DNA of 19,658 nucleotides from Aerococcus viridans (GTDB lineage: Bacteria; Bacillota; Bacilli; Lactobacillales; Aerococcaceae): the NCBI RefSeq assembly GCF_002871935.1, contig NZ_PNHQ01000025.1, positions 1-19,658 on the forward strand, written 5' to 3'. The position numbers and the translations under genes are program-made. Shown piece after piece: positions 8,302 to 15,163 of this stretch. A model generated the notes under the pieces. That model saw only the letters and a list, made by a program, of their open reading frames with translations, searched no databases and was not told where the DNA came from. Numbering within the stretch: position 1 is the stretch's first letter; every line of letters starts with the position of its first letter.

Positions 8302-9789
8302 TTACGCTTCAATTTTTCTCATTTCATCTGCAACAAATTGCACATCTGTTCCAACAATCACATGCAAGTGGTTTTTGTCTAAAACATTGACACCAGGTAC
8401 ACCAAGTCCTTTTATCTTAGCTTGATCGACTTGGTCCACGTCCTCTAATTCAAAACGTAGTCGTGTTGCACAATTATAGTAACTACGGATATTTTCTTGC
8501 CCACCTACGGCATCATAAATAACATGAGCCATTTGCACATATTTACTGTTGTTAGTTGAAGAAACCGTCTTTTTATCAGCTGAAGTTTCAGCTTCAGATT
8601 CTGTGATTGCGGCTTCAGTTACAGCATTATCCCCACGACCTGGTGTGGCAAAGTCGAATTTTTGAATAGCAAAGTCAAATACAAAGTAATACACAACGAA
8701 CATCACTAATCCTAAAACGAATAGCATGAATGGTTGGTTCGCAATTGGCACATTTAGACTCAAAGCAAAGTCTACTAATCCAGCTGAAAAGCCAAATCCT
8801 GCAGTCCAGTGGAAAGTTGCTGCAACAAACATTGATACACCTGTTAGGAAGGCATGTACTAAGTATAATCCAGGTGCAGCAAACATGAATGAAAATTCTA
8901 GTGGTTCAGTAATACCTGTGAAGAATGAAGCGAATGCACCGGCAATCATTGTACCAGCTGCAATCTTCTTAGCTTTAGATTCTGCGTTTTTATACATGGC
9001 TAAAGCTGCGCCAGGTAAACCAAACATCATGATTGGGAAGAAGCCAGCTTGATACATACCTGTTACCCCTTTTACCCCTTCTGATGCCCAGAAGTTTCCA
9101 ATATCATTAATACCGATCAAGTCAAACCAGAATACTGAGTTTAACGCATGGTGTAAACCAGTTGGAATGAGTAATTTATTGAAGAAACCATAAAGCCCAG
9201 CACCAAATGCACCTAAACCTGAAATGAACGTACCAAAGGCCACTAAGGCATCATAGGCAAATGGCCATACAAAGAATAGGACTAAAGAGATCACCAGCAT
9301 TGCTGCTGCAGATAGGATGGGGATTAACCGTCTTCCTGAAAAGAAAGCAAGTGCAGTTGGTAATTTTGTGCCTGAATACCGATTGTATAAAGTTGCCGCT
9401 ACTGTCCCTGCGATAATCGCCATAAAAACGTTTTGGGTTGCACCAAAAGCCATTGGTACTTGGTCAGCTGGCATATTTAATAAAACACTCAATCCGTCTA
9501 TAGATAATAGATTGGTTACAATCAGATAGCCAACTAAGCCAGATAGCCCAGCAGCCCCATTAGCATCTTTTGATAAACCAGTAGCAATACCCACTGAAAA
9601 TAGAATAGGCAAATTATTGAAAATGGCGTTCCCAGCTTGAATTAGGAATATCGCCACCTGATTAGATCCGGCCCCTGATAGACCTGCTGGATCAATCCAG
9701 TAACCAATCCCCATTAATAATGATGCAACTGGTAATATGGATACCGGTAACATAATAGATTTCCCTAGATTTTGTAAATAATTTTTCAT
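8302..9789 (-). CDS. PTS EIICB transporter, N-acetylglucosamine (NagE)-like
   Basis: A 495-residue membrane protein that takes up and phosphorylates a sugar at the expense of phosphoenolpyruvate. The EIIC domain (about 1-380) follows the NagE pattern closely: LPVSILPVASLLMGIG, GFFNKLLIPTGLHHALN, GFFPIMMFGLPGAALAMY and the sugar-site GITEPLEF. After a Ser/Glu-rich linker, the EIIB domain carries the phosphorylated cysteine, Cys440 in NCATRLRFEL. No EIIA domain is fused, so a separate EIIA must serve it. Start at ATG 9789 is set by GGGAGG five bases upstream; an upstream in-frame ATG at 9816 lacks such a site. It lies 30 bp after the unknown-function gene and likely shares its mRNA. GlcNAc is the best guess for substrate; a related amino sugar is possible. 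Confidence 0.9.
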   Translation of the reverse strand: MKNYLQNLGKSIMLPVSILPVASLLMGIGYWIDPAGLSGAGSNQVAIFLIQAGNAIFNNLPILFSVGIATGLSKDANGAAGLSGLVGYLIVTNLLSIDGLSVLLNMPADQVPMAFGATQNVFMAIIAGTVAATLYNRYSGTKLPTALAFFSGRRLIPILSAAAMLVISLVLFFVWPFAYDALVAFGTFISGLGAFGAGLYGFFNKLLIPTGLHHALNSVFWFDLIGINDIGNFWASEGVKGVTGMYQAGFFPIMMFGLPGAALAMYKNAESKAKKIAAGTMIAGAFASFFTGITEPLEFSFMFAAPGLYLVHAFLTGVSMFVAATFHWTAGFGFSAGLVDFALSLNVPIANQPFMLFVLGLVMFVVYYFVFDFAIQKFDFATPGRGDNAVTEAAITESEAETSADKKTVSSTNNSKYVQMAHVIYDAVGGQENIRSYYNCATRLRFELEDVDQVDQAKIKGLGVPGVNVLDKNHLHVIVGTDVQFVADEMRKIEA

Positions 9790-9819
9790 TTTATCCTCCC
9801 TTATCATTGAAATCATCCA

Positions 9820-10722
9820 CTAACGATTAATAGACTGTGCCATGCGGAAATAAGTATGCCGCTTACCTCTAACTGCCAAACTCAAAGCGGTAATATTTTC
9901 TGGATCCGGCATCCGACCATAAGCCCCATCTCCAATATGGTGCAAGTCCACACCAACCCGTTTATTGGATAAGCCAATCGCTTCAATCACAGAAGCTTGC
10001 GCTGATTCCTGACTTGTCCCAATTGTTGCCATCACTAACCCACCACGTGCGTGGATACTTTTAGTTACCCCGTGATTTTCTCGTTCATTCACACCAGGAA
10101 CTGTATTAACAGCTGGGACCAATACCCCATCAGCGCCCTCATCCATAAAGCCAAGTAAAGCTTCCTCATCTACAATACTTTCTGTTAGCCCAGCCCCATG
10201 CATTTTACCTGCAAGAACTAACCCTGAAAAATGTGCTTTTGCCAGCTTAACCGCTTCACGGATTGCCGACATGGTTACACCAGTTGCTGGGTTTCCTGTT
10301 AATAGAATCATATCAACGCCTAATTCATCTGCTGCTTCTAGACTTTCTTTAGAAACTAAACGTCCTGGGTTCAATGTTACTCGTGTTTCAAGCAATTCTT
10401 GATTTTCGTCAACAGGCTCTAGGTTGATAGCAATTGGTCGACCAATCAGGCGCTTCAATTCCTGAATAATCGTTTTTGATCCGGCAAATGTTTCTAATCC
10501 AGGTATTTCTGGATTCAATACATCCAACTCATTTAACACAATGATATCTGCACCAAAAGTGGCCATGACTTCTGGATTCGATAATCCTTGAATCAATGGT
10601 GGTGACGTCACCACTGTTTCAGCAACAATTGTCCGCCCTTCACTCGCAAAAATTGCTTGTTTTAATTGGCTAGCATTCATCTGATTGATTTCACTGGCAC
10701 TAGCCGAAATTAAACGTTTCAT
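9820..10722 (-). CDS. PTS-associated barrel-like protein of unknown function
   Basis: A 300-residue soluble protein, first gene of a two-gene unit with the NagE-like PTS. ATG 10722 follows GGGAGGAG. I do not know its activity; similar genes beside sugar PTS loci have been annotated as a domain of unknown function (I believe DUF7916) or loosely as hydrolases, a recollection I cannot check here. The sequence alternates hydrophobic strands and helices as in a TIM barrel: GADIIVLNELDV, RPIAINLEPV, VDMILLTGNPATG, LVLAGKMHGAG, GADGVLVPAVNTVPG, LVMATIGTSQES and GVDLHHIGDGAYG. Conserved-looking His/Asp and Gly-rich strand ends suggest a phosphosugar-type ligand at the barrel mouth. The GKMHG strand recalls GKIHT of the nearby NanE, but the NanE catalytic Lys and Glu have no evident counterparts. 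Function by context: handling the sugar phosphate imported by its partner. Confidence 0.75.
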   Translation of the reverse strand: MKRLISASASEINQMNASQLKQAIFASEGRTIVAETVVTSPPLIQGLSNPEVMATFGADIIVLNELDVLNPEIPGLETFAGSKTIIQELKRLIGRPIAINLEPVDENQELLETRVTLNPGRLVSKESLEAADELGVDMILLTGNPATGVTMSAIREAVKLAKAHFSGLVLAGKMHGAGLTESIVDEEALLGFMDEGADGVLVPAVNTVPGVNERENHGVTKSIHARGGLVMATIGTSQESAQASVIEAIGLSNKRVGVDLHHIGDGAYGRMPDPENITALSLAVRGKRHTYFRMAQSINR

Positions 10723-10740
10723 GTTCTCACTCCTCCCATC

Positions 10741-10774
10741 GTAACCGCTAGTTCATCATCAACTAACCGATTAC
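10741..10774 (-). promoter_or_regulatory. Leader hairpin immediately upstream of a ribosome site
   Basis: In minus-strand RNA the two arms (10761-10774 and 10741-10753) pair over 13 positions with one bulged G and a 7-base loop (GAUGAUG). It lies between the -10 element (10789-10794) and the GGGAGGAG ribosome site (about 10731-10738). It has no T-run, so it is not a terminator. It may stabilise the mRNA, be a regulatory RNA structure, or be a DNA operator. A cre-like half (ATGTAATCGGTTAGT at 10762-10776, minus) overlaps the first arm. Confidence 0.55.
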
Positions 10775-10788
10775 ATTTCTATCTAAAT

Positions 10789-10825
10789 ATTATATCAATA
10801 TTGATAGCTATTATGAAAGCTATCA
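10789..10825 (-). promoter_or_regulatory. Promoter with nested dyad operator for the 10722-8302 operon
   Basis: Minus-strand TATAAT at 10789-10794 and TTCATA at 10812-10817 with 17-bp spacing. Two perfect dyads overlap it: TGATAGCT with AGCTATCA (arms 10802-10809 and 10818-10825, 8-bp spacer), enclosing the -35; and a continuous 14-bp palindrome at 10793-10806 covering the spacer and end of the -10. This placement is typical of a repressor site. No regulator gene lies in the window. Confidence 0.65.
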
Positions 10826-10827
10826 CG

Positions 10828-10859
10828 AAAAAAGTTGGATATATTTACCCAACTTTTTT
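10828..10859 (-). terminator. Rho-independent terminator after the nanE-PTS unit
   Basis: Perfect 11-bp stem, AAAAAAGTTGG with CCAACTTTTTT (10828-10838 and 10849-10859), loop of 10 bases, with T-runs in either direction. It starts 4 bp after the stop of the EIIBC gene and separates the two sugar operons. It could act bidirectionally, but no plus-strand gene faces it. Confidence 0.85.
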
Positions 10860-10863
10860 TGTT

Positions 10864-12375
10864 TTATTCTTCTTTCCCTAGAATTTGATTAATTTCTTGA
10901 CTGTATAGGTCAGATTTTCCGCCATATATAGCTTGAACTCCGTTTTGTACTTCAAGTACAGCTGTTGCACCTAAGTCTTTTAGGACCTCTTTATCAACAA
11001 TCTGATTATTTTTAACTGAAACCCGAAGTCTTGTGGCACATGCAGTTACATATTCAATATTTTCTTCATTCCCCAAAGCCTCAATAATGGTAAGGGCTTG
11101 GTCATGTAGATTCGACGTTTTAGATGATGATGCGGTGGTACTTTTTGCCATTTCTCCTACATTAACTTCCATACCTGGTACAGCAACTTTAAATTTCTTG
11201 ACTAAAGTACGGAATACGAAATAGTAAATGAGTGCCCAAACTATGCCTACTGGAATAACAAAAATCCAATTGGTTTGTACATTTCCTTGTAGTGGGCCAA
11301 ATAAGGTAAAGTCGATTAAGCCACCTGAAAAAGTATTCCCTATTCTAATCTGAAGGATATCAGCCACATAAAAAGATAACCCGTCTAAAAAAGCATGTAC
11401 CACATATAACCATGGCGCAGCAAATAAGAATGAAAATTCTAATGGTTCAGTAATACCGGTTAGAAAAGAAGTTAAGGCTCCTGAAAAATAGAAACCAGCA
11501 TTCTTAGCACGATTTTCTTTTGGAATCGCATGGTACATACCTAATGCTGCCGCTGGTAAACCAAACATCATTGTTGCAAAACGCCCAGCAAAGAAACGGG
11601 TACCATATGTAAATAAACCAGTATAGTTTGGATCTGCTAATTGAGCAAAGTAGATATTCTGTGCACCAGAAATGGTTTCACCTGCTACTGTTTCAATCCC
11701 ACCTAATGACGTATACCAGAATAATGGATAGATCGTATGGTGTAGTCCAACAGCACCAGTCAAACGCAGTAAGAACCCATAGAAGAAGGTTCCAATTGAC
11801 CCCATATTCGCAATCGCTTCACCTGTTACTTCAAGTCCACTTTGGATAGGAGGCCAAATTAGATAAAATAATAAACCTAAAGCAATAGCTGCTAACGATG
11901 ATACGATTGGAATAAAGCGTGAACCCCCAAAGAACCCTAGGAATTGCGGTAATTCAATTTTACGATAACGATTATGCAGATAAGTAACGGACAGCCCAAC
12001 AACAATTGACCCTAAGACACCAGTATCGATTGTTGCACCTTCAGCTGAAAATAACTGTAGCAGAGCTGCAATTGTTGCAGTATATACAAGATAAGCTACA
12101 CCACCAGATAAACCAGCAGTCCCCTTATCTGATTCAGCTAAACCTACCGCAATACCAATGGTAAAGATTAATGGTAAATTGGCGAAAACAGCATTCCCAG
12201 CTGCCGTCATAATGGCGAAAACAGCCTGGATCCAATCTGCACCTAAAAAGGCAAACTGGGCAACCGCTGCATCATTAGAAAGGGCTGACCCTAAACCTAA
12301 AAGCAATCCCGCTACCGGTAGAATGGCAATTGGTAACATGAAAGCCTGGCCCAATTTTGAAAACTTCTTAAACAT
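10864..12375 (-). CDS. PTS EIIBC transporter, glucose/maltose-type fold, second gene after nanE
   Basis: A 503-residue membrane protein. The EIIC part (about 1-395) has LPIAILPVAGLLLGLG, then GAVGLHHTIYPLFWYTSLGG (as in PtsG/MalX members rather than NagE), FATMMFGLPAAALGMYHA and GITEPLEFSFLFAAP. The C-terminal EIIB domain carries Cys446 in ACATRLRVSVK. No EIIA domain is fused. Start taken as ATG 12375, because AGGGGAG lies 8 bases upstream; the upstream GTG at 12384 overlaps that site. It follows nanE by 68 bp without a terminator between, so the two are probably cotranscribed. From context the substrate is N-acetylmannosamine or a related amino sugar; the sequence alone would allow glucose or maltose. 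Confidence 0.88.
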   Translation of the reverse strand: MFKKFSKLGQAFMLPIAILPVAGLLLGLGSALSNDAAVAQFAFLGADWIQAVFAIMTAAGNAVFANLPLIFTIGIAVGLAESDKGTAGLSGGVAYLVYTATIAALLQLFSAEGATIDTGVLGSIVVGLSVTYLHNRYRKIELPQFLGFFGGSRFIPIVSSLAAIALGLLFYLIWPPIQSGLEVTGEAIANMGSIGTFFYGFLLRLTGAVGLHHTIYPLFWYTSLGGIETVAGETISGAQNIYFAQLADPNYTGLFTYGTRFFAGRFATMMFGLPAAALGMYHAIPKENRAKNAGFYFSGALTSFLTGITEPLEFSFLFAAPWLYVVHAFLDGLSFYVADILQIRIGNTFSGGLIDFTLFGPLQGNVQTNWIFVIPVGIVWALIYYFVFRTLVKKFKVAVPGMEVNVGEMAKSTTASSSKTSNLHDQALTIIEALGNEENIEYVTACATRLRVSVKNNQIVDKEVLKDLGATAVLEVQNGVQAIYGGKSDLYSQEINQILGKEE

Positions 12376-12443
12376 CTCTTTCACTCCCCTATATGGATAT
12401 ATTTTTCTAACTACTATTAAAAAAGGTCGACCACTCTAAAAAT

Positions 12444-13136
12444 TTAATTATTTAAAGCATTGATAAAGCGACTCGCAATTTCTTTTGGACGGGTAATCGC
12501 CCCGCCAACAACAATACCTGCAACCCCTAAATCATGGATTTCTTTCGCTTGTTCTGGCGTATGAATTTTCCCTTCTGCAATGACGTCAATCCCTGCTTCA
12601 ACAAGTTGTTTAACTAGAGGAATATTTGGCCCGTCAGTTTGTTCACTATAAGCAGTATAGCCAGCTAAAGTTGTCCCAACAAAATCAATTCCTTGTTCAA
12701 AGGCATTTATCCCTTCTTCAAATGTTGAAATATCCGCCATAAACAATTGGTCAGGATATTTTTCTTTAATTTGTTGGATAAAAGTATTCACTTCAAGACC
12801 ATCAAAGCGTTCACGTTTGGTTAAATCCAAGGCAATTACTTCACAATTTGTGGCTACTAATTCATCAATTTCTTTCATAGTTGCCGTAATAAATGGTTCT
12901 TGTGGCAAATAGTCGCGCTTAATAATGCCAATAATCGGTAAATCAACCGCTGCTTGGATTTCTTTGATATCACGTACCGAATTGGCACGAATACCTACAG
13001 CACCTGCTTCTTCCGCCGCCTTAGCTAATAATGGCATTACCCCGCCCGCTTCTGTATATAGCGGTTCTCCTGGCAAAGCTTGGCAAGATACGATAATACC
13101 ATCTTTAATTTGTTGCATAAATTGTTTTTTATTCAT
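12444..13136 (-). CDS. nanE: N-acetylmannosamine-6-phosphate 2-epimerase
   Basis: A 230-residue TIM-barrel enzyme converting ManNAc-6-phosphate into GlcNAc-6-phosphate, a step of sialic acid and ManNAc breakdown. Motifs: [15 protein letters not shown] at the N-terminus, GIRAN with Arg50, GIIKRDY with Lys73, [20 protein letters not shown], and IAEGKIHTP with Glu188; Lys73 and Glu188 correspond to the known catalytic pair of the family. Start is ATG 13136, eight bases after AAAGGA; an in-frame GTG at 13142 is too close to that site. No nanA lyase or nanK kinase is present in the window, which suggests the ManNAc-6-P comes from PTS uptake of free ManNAc by the next gene, or that the rest of the pathway is elsewhere. 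Confidence 0.96.
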   Translation of the reverse strand: MNKKQFMQQIKDGIIVSCQALPGEPLYTEAGGVMPLLAKAAEEAGAVGIRANSVRDIKEIQAAVDLPIIGIIKRDYLPQEPFITATMKEIDELVATNCEVIALDLTKRERFDGLEVNTFIQQIKEKYPDQLFMADISTFEEGINAFEQGIDFVGTTLAGYTAYSEQTDGPNIPLVKQLVEAGIDVIAEGKIHTPEQAKEIHDLGVAGIVVGGAITRPKEIASRFINALNN

Positions 13137-13194
13137 AGTCACTTTCCTTTCGATTATCTACAATATTAAAAATTGCTATGACGAAAACATGTTT

Positions 13195-13242
13195 GAAAAA
13201 CGTTTACATCATTATTGTATATGGTTTTGAAATTATTTACAA
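13195..13242 (-). promoter_or_regulatory. Promoter of the nanE operon with cre-like site
   Basis: Minus-strand TTGTAA (13237-13242) and TACAAT (13214-13219) with a 17-bp spacer. Directly downstream, 13195-13208 reads GAAAAACGTTTACA on the plus strand, matching the CcpA cre consensus except for its first two positions. A cre site at the start of transcription would give catabolite repression (inference). Confidence 0.6.
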
Positions 13243-13259
13243 CAAAATATCTATTTTAG

Positions 13260-13319
13260 AATTCACTTTCACATTTTGCTTTTTTGCAAGCTTATTTGGG
13301 GCTTAAAATGAAAGTAATT
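13260..13319. promoter_or_regulatory. Long imperfect dyad upstream of the nanE promoter
   Basis: Arms 13260-13277 (AATTCACTTTCACATTTT) and 13305-13319 (AAAATGAAAGTAATT) are inverted copies of each other with two small indels, separated by 27 bp. The dyad lies between the ftsW terminator and the nanE -35. It may be a regulator site or merely a second hairpin behind the terminator. Confidence 0.4.
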
Positions 13320-13340
13320 TCAAATTTTTTCGCAATTACT

Positions 13341-13374
13341 CAAAAAGAACAGACCTTTTAAAAGTTCTGTTCTT
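13341..13374 (-). terminator. Rho-independent terminator after ftsW
   Basis: AAGAACAGA with TCTGTTCTT (13345-13353 and 13366-13374), perfect 9-bp stem, 12-base loop, then TTTTTG on the minus strand. It begins 10 bp after the ftsW stop. Confidence 0.85.
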
Positions 13375-13384
13375 AGAGAGGTTG

Positions 13385-14755
13385 TTATTTTTCATGTTCA
13401 GCTAAATTAGCTTGATGAGATTGCTTCTTTTTTGCCCGAAGTCTACGGCGCCACGATTGATCAGAAGCGATGACAGATAAGGCGATACCAACCATCATAC
13501 TAGAGACTAAAAGACTAGAACCCCCATAAGACATGAATGGGAAGGTAACTCCGGTTAAAGGAATTAAACCTAAAACCCCGCCCAAGTTTACAAAGGCTTG
13601 GATCAAGAAGTATGACCCGACACCAACAAGTATTGATTGGTCAAATATACGGCGCATCTTAAGTGCCTTGTGGAAGATGTAAATCACCAGTGCAAAGTAT
13701 AAGACGAGCACAAGCATTACGCCCCACAAACCAAATTCTTCTCCGATGATGGCCATAATAAAGTCGTTATGCGCTTCAGGCAAGTAGCCCAATTTTTGAA
13801 TCGAGTTGCCTGCTCCTCGACCAAGAATACCGCCATTGGATAACGCATAGTAGCCATAAACCAATTGCAGTCCTGTATCTTTTGCGTCCGCAAAGGGATT
13901 GATGAAGGACGTAAACCGTGCAATTTGATAATTATCGATATGGGATAGGTCAAATAAATGCAATATAAGGATAATGCAGACATATACCATAATGACGAAG
14001 AGGATTGTTTTTGTCAGCCATTTCATGGATAAACCGGAATTCAGTAAGAGAATGACGAATAAAGACCCTAAGATTAATACTCCACCTACATCCGGGAAGA
14101 AGAATACGAGCCCTAACCAAATACCAATAGCTGCTACTTGTTTCCAGTATTTGGTGATTAATTTAATTGGACTATTGATTTCAGCAATCGTCTTTTGGAC
14201 ATCATCCTTAGCTAGGAAGTTAGCGACTAATATAACCAAAGCTGGTTTTGCAAACTCTACTGGCTGAATGGAAAAGGCACCAACACCAATCCAACCTTGC
14301 GCCCCATTAATGGTCTCCCCAAATATGAAGGTGATGACTAAAAGGACCGTGACCCCTATATACATGAGTTTTTGAAAATTGTGATGCCGCCATCTTTCTG
14401 GTTTTATGTTATAAATGATGAAAATAGCGATCAAACCTAAAATCGCAAAAAGTATCTGTCTAAGCAGATAATGGTATGTCGGTTGACCGGATGAAGTTGC
14501 TAGGTAAGATGAAGCAGTTGTTACCATCAATAAACCAATCGTCAGTAACAAGCCATATAATAACAAAATCTTCCCGTTTAAATCTTCAAACCGGGCAGCA
14601 ATTTGTTTAGACAGGGGCGGCCTGCCTTTAGTTTGTTTCGCTTGTTTACGATTTTTTTTGGCTTGTTTCTTTGTTTTCGCTTTTTCTAATGCAATTGATT
14701 GTTTTTGTTTATGCTTATCTGCTTGAGCTTTTTTTTCTTTGGATTCTGTTGACAC
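13385..14755 (-). CDS. ftsW: FtsW, division-specific SEDS peptidoglycan polymerase
   Basis: A 456-residue polytopic membrane protein of the SEDS (FtsW/RodA/SpoVE) family, which polymerises lipid II glycan at the septum together with a class B penicillin-binding protein. The first 55 residues are a cytosolic Lys/Gln-rich tail without membrane segments (KKQAKKNRKQAKQTKGR region). About ten hydrophobic segments follow. Family motifs include LPEAHNDFIMAIIGEEFGLWG from about residue 324 and GGSS near 411. The GTG start at 14755 is supported by AAAGGAGG six bases upstream. FtsW rather than RodA is chosen because of its place between typA and pyc, as in Bacillus. It has its own terminator and probably its own promoter. 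Confidence 0.94.
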   Translation of the reverse strand: MSTESKEKKAQADKHKQKQSIALEKAKTKKQAKKNRKQAKQTKGRPPLSKQIAARFEDLNGKILLLYGLLLTIGLLMVTTASSYLATSSGQPTYHYLLRQILFAILGLIAIFIIYNIKPERWRHHNFQKLMYIGVTVLLVITFIFGETINGAQGWIGVGAFSIQPVEFAKPALVILVANFLAKDDVQKTIAEINSPIKLITKYWKQVAAIGIWLGLVFFFPDVGGVLILGSLFVILLLNSGLSMKWLTKTILFVIMVYVCIILILHLFDLSHIDNYQIARFTSFINPFADAKDTGLQLVYGYYALSNGGILGRGAGNSIQKLGYLPEAHNDFIMAIIGEEFGLWGVMLVLVLYFALVIYIFHKALKMRRIFDQSILVGVGSYFLIQAFVNLGGVLGLIPLTGVTFPFMSYGGSSLLVSSMMVGIALSVIASDQSWRRRLRAKKKQSHQANLAEHEK

Positions 14756-14822
14756 AATAGTCCTCCTTTATGGACTTTTATATAATGTTATACATCCGTT
14801 GATACTAGAAATGAGAAATGGT

Positions 14823-14856
14823 ATGGATAGCCATTACTCAAGTATCCATTATAGCA
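14823..14856 (-). promoter_or_regulatory. Extended -10 promoter and leader dyad of ftsW
   Basis: Minus-strand TGCTATAAT (14848-14856) is an extended -10; the -35 position is poor. The inverted repeat ATGGATA / TATCCAT (14823-14829 and 14843-14849) begins in the -10 and covers the likely start of transcription. The leader to the GTG start would be about 85 nt. Confidence 0.5.
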
Positions 14857-14950
14857 TAATCGCCCCATACATTAGGGAAAGCTATTGCATTTTATAGAAA
14901 AATAAAACAAGCTTTATTGGTCGACTTACGACTAGTCTTCCTTTAAAAGT

Positions 14951-14989
14951 CCCAAAAAAGAGGCTGGAACAAAACAAGTCTCAGCCTCT
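14951..14989 (-). terminator. Terminator after typA, part of repeat copy 2
   Basis: AGAGGCTG with CAGCCTCT (14982-14989 and 14959-14966), partly paired interior, then a run of six T on the minus strand. It lies about 175 bp after typA, at the end of the structured repeat, and is a better terminator than the same hairpin in copy 1. Confidence 0.8.
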
Positions 14990-15129
14990 CTTTGCGATAT
15001 AAGAACGTTTATAATTGGGTTCCAAAAGTCAGCATTGTCCGATACTTCCCAAATGTCTCCAATAATATTTCATTATTGTTCGCCCTTTGGTCCAGTACGT
15101 CAATGCTAAATGACTTTTGTCTCACCTTC
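14959..15129 (-). repeat. Structured intergenic repeat, copy 2 (171 bp, inverted relative to copy 1)
   Basis: Same element as 4447-4616 on the other strand. The long hairpin is preserved: 15022/15023-15029 region with 15113-15119, 15031-15036 with 15102-15107, 15043-15046 with 15094-15097, 15049-15053 with 15086-15090, and 15061-15066 with 15072-15077. The stem AGAATT/AATTCT of copy 1 is AGCATT/AATGCT here, so both partners changed together. It occupies the space after typA, in the orientation in which its hairpin precedes a good terminator. Confidence 0.85.
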
Positions 15130-15163
15130 TTAAATGTATTGCTATAGTTCATAGCATGTGTAT

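Noticed and set aside
4617..14958. The inverted repeats as termini of a composite transposon
   Set aside because: The copies carry no transposase, no target duplication is apparent, and the enclosed genes include core genes in conserved order.
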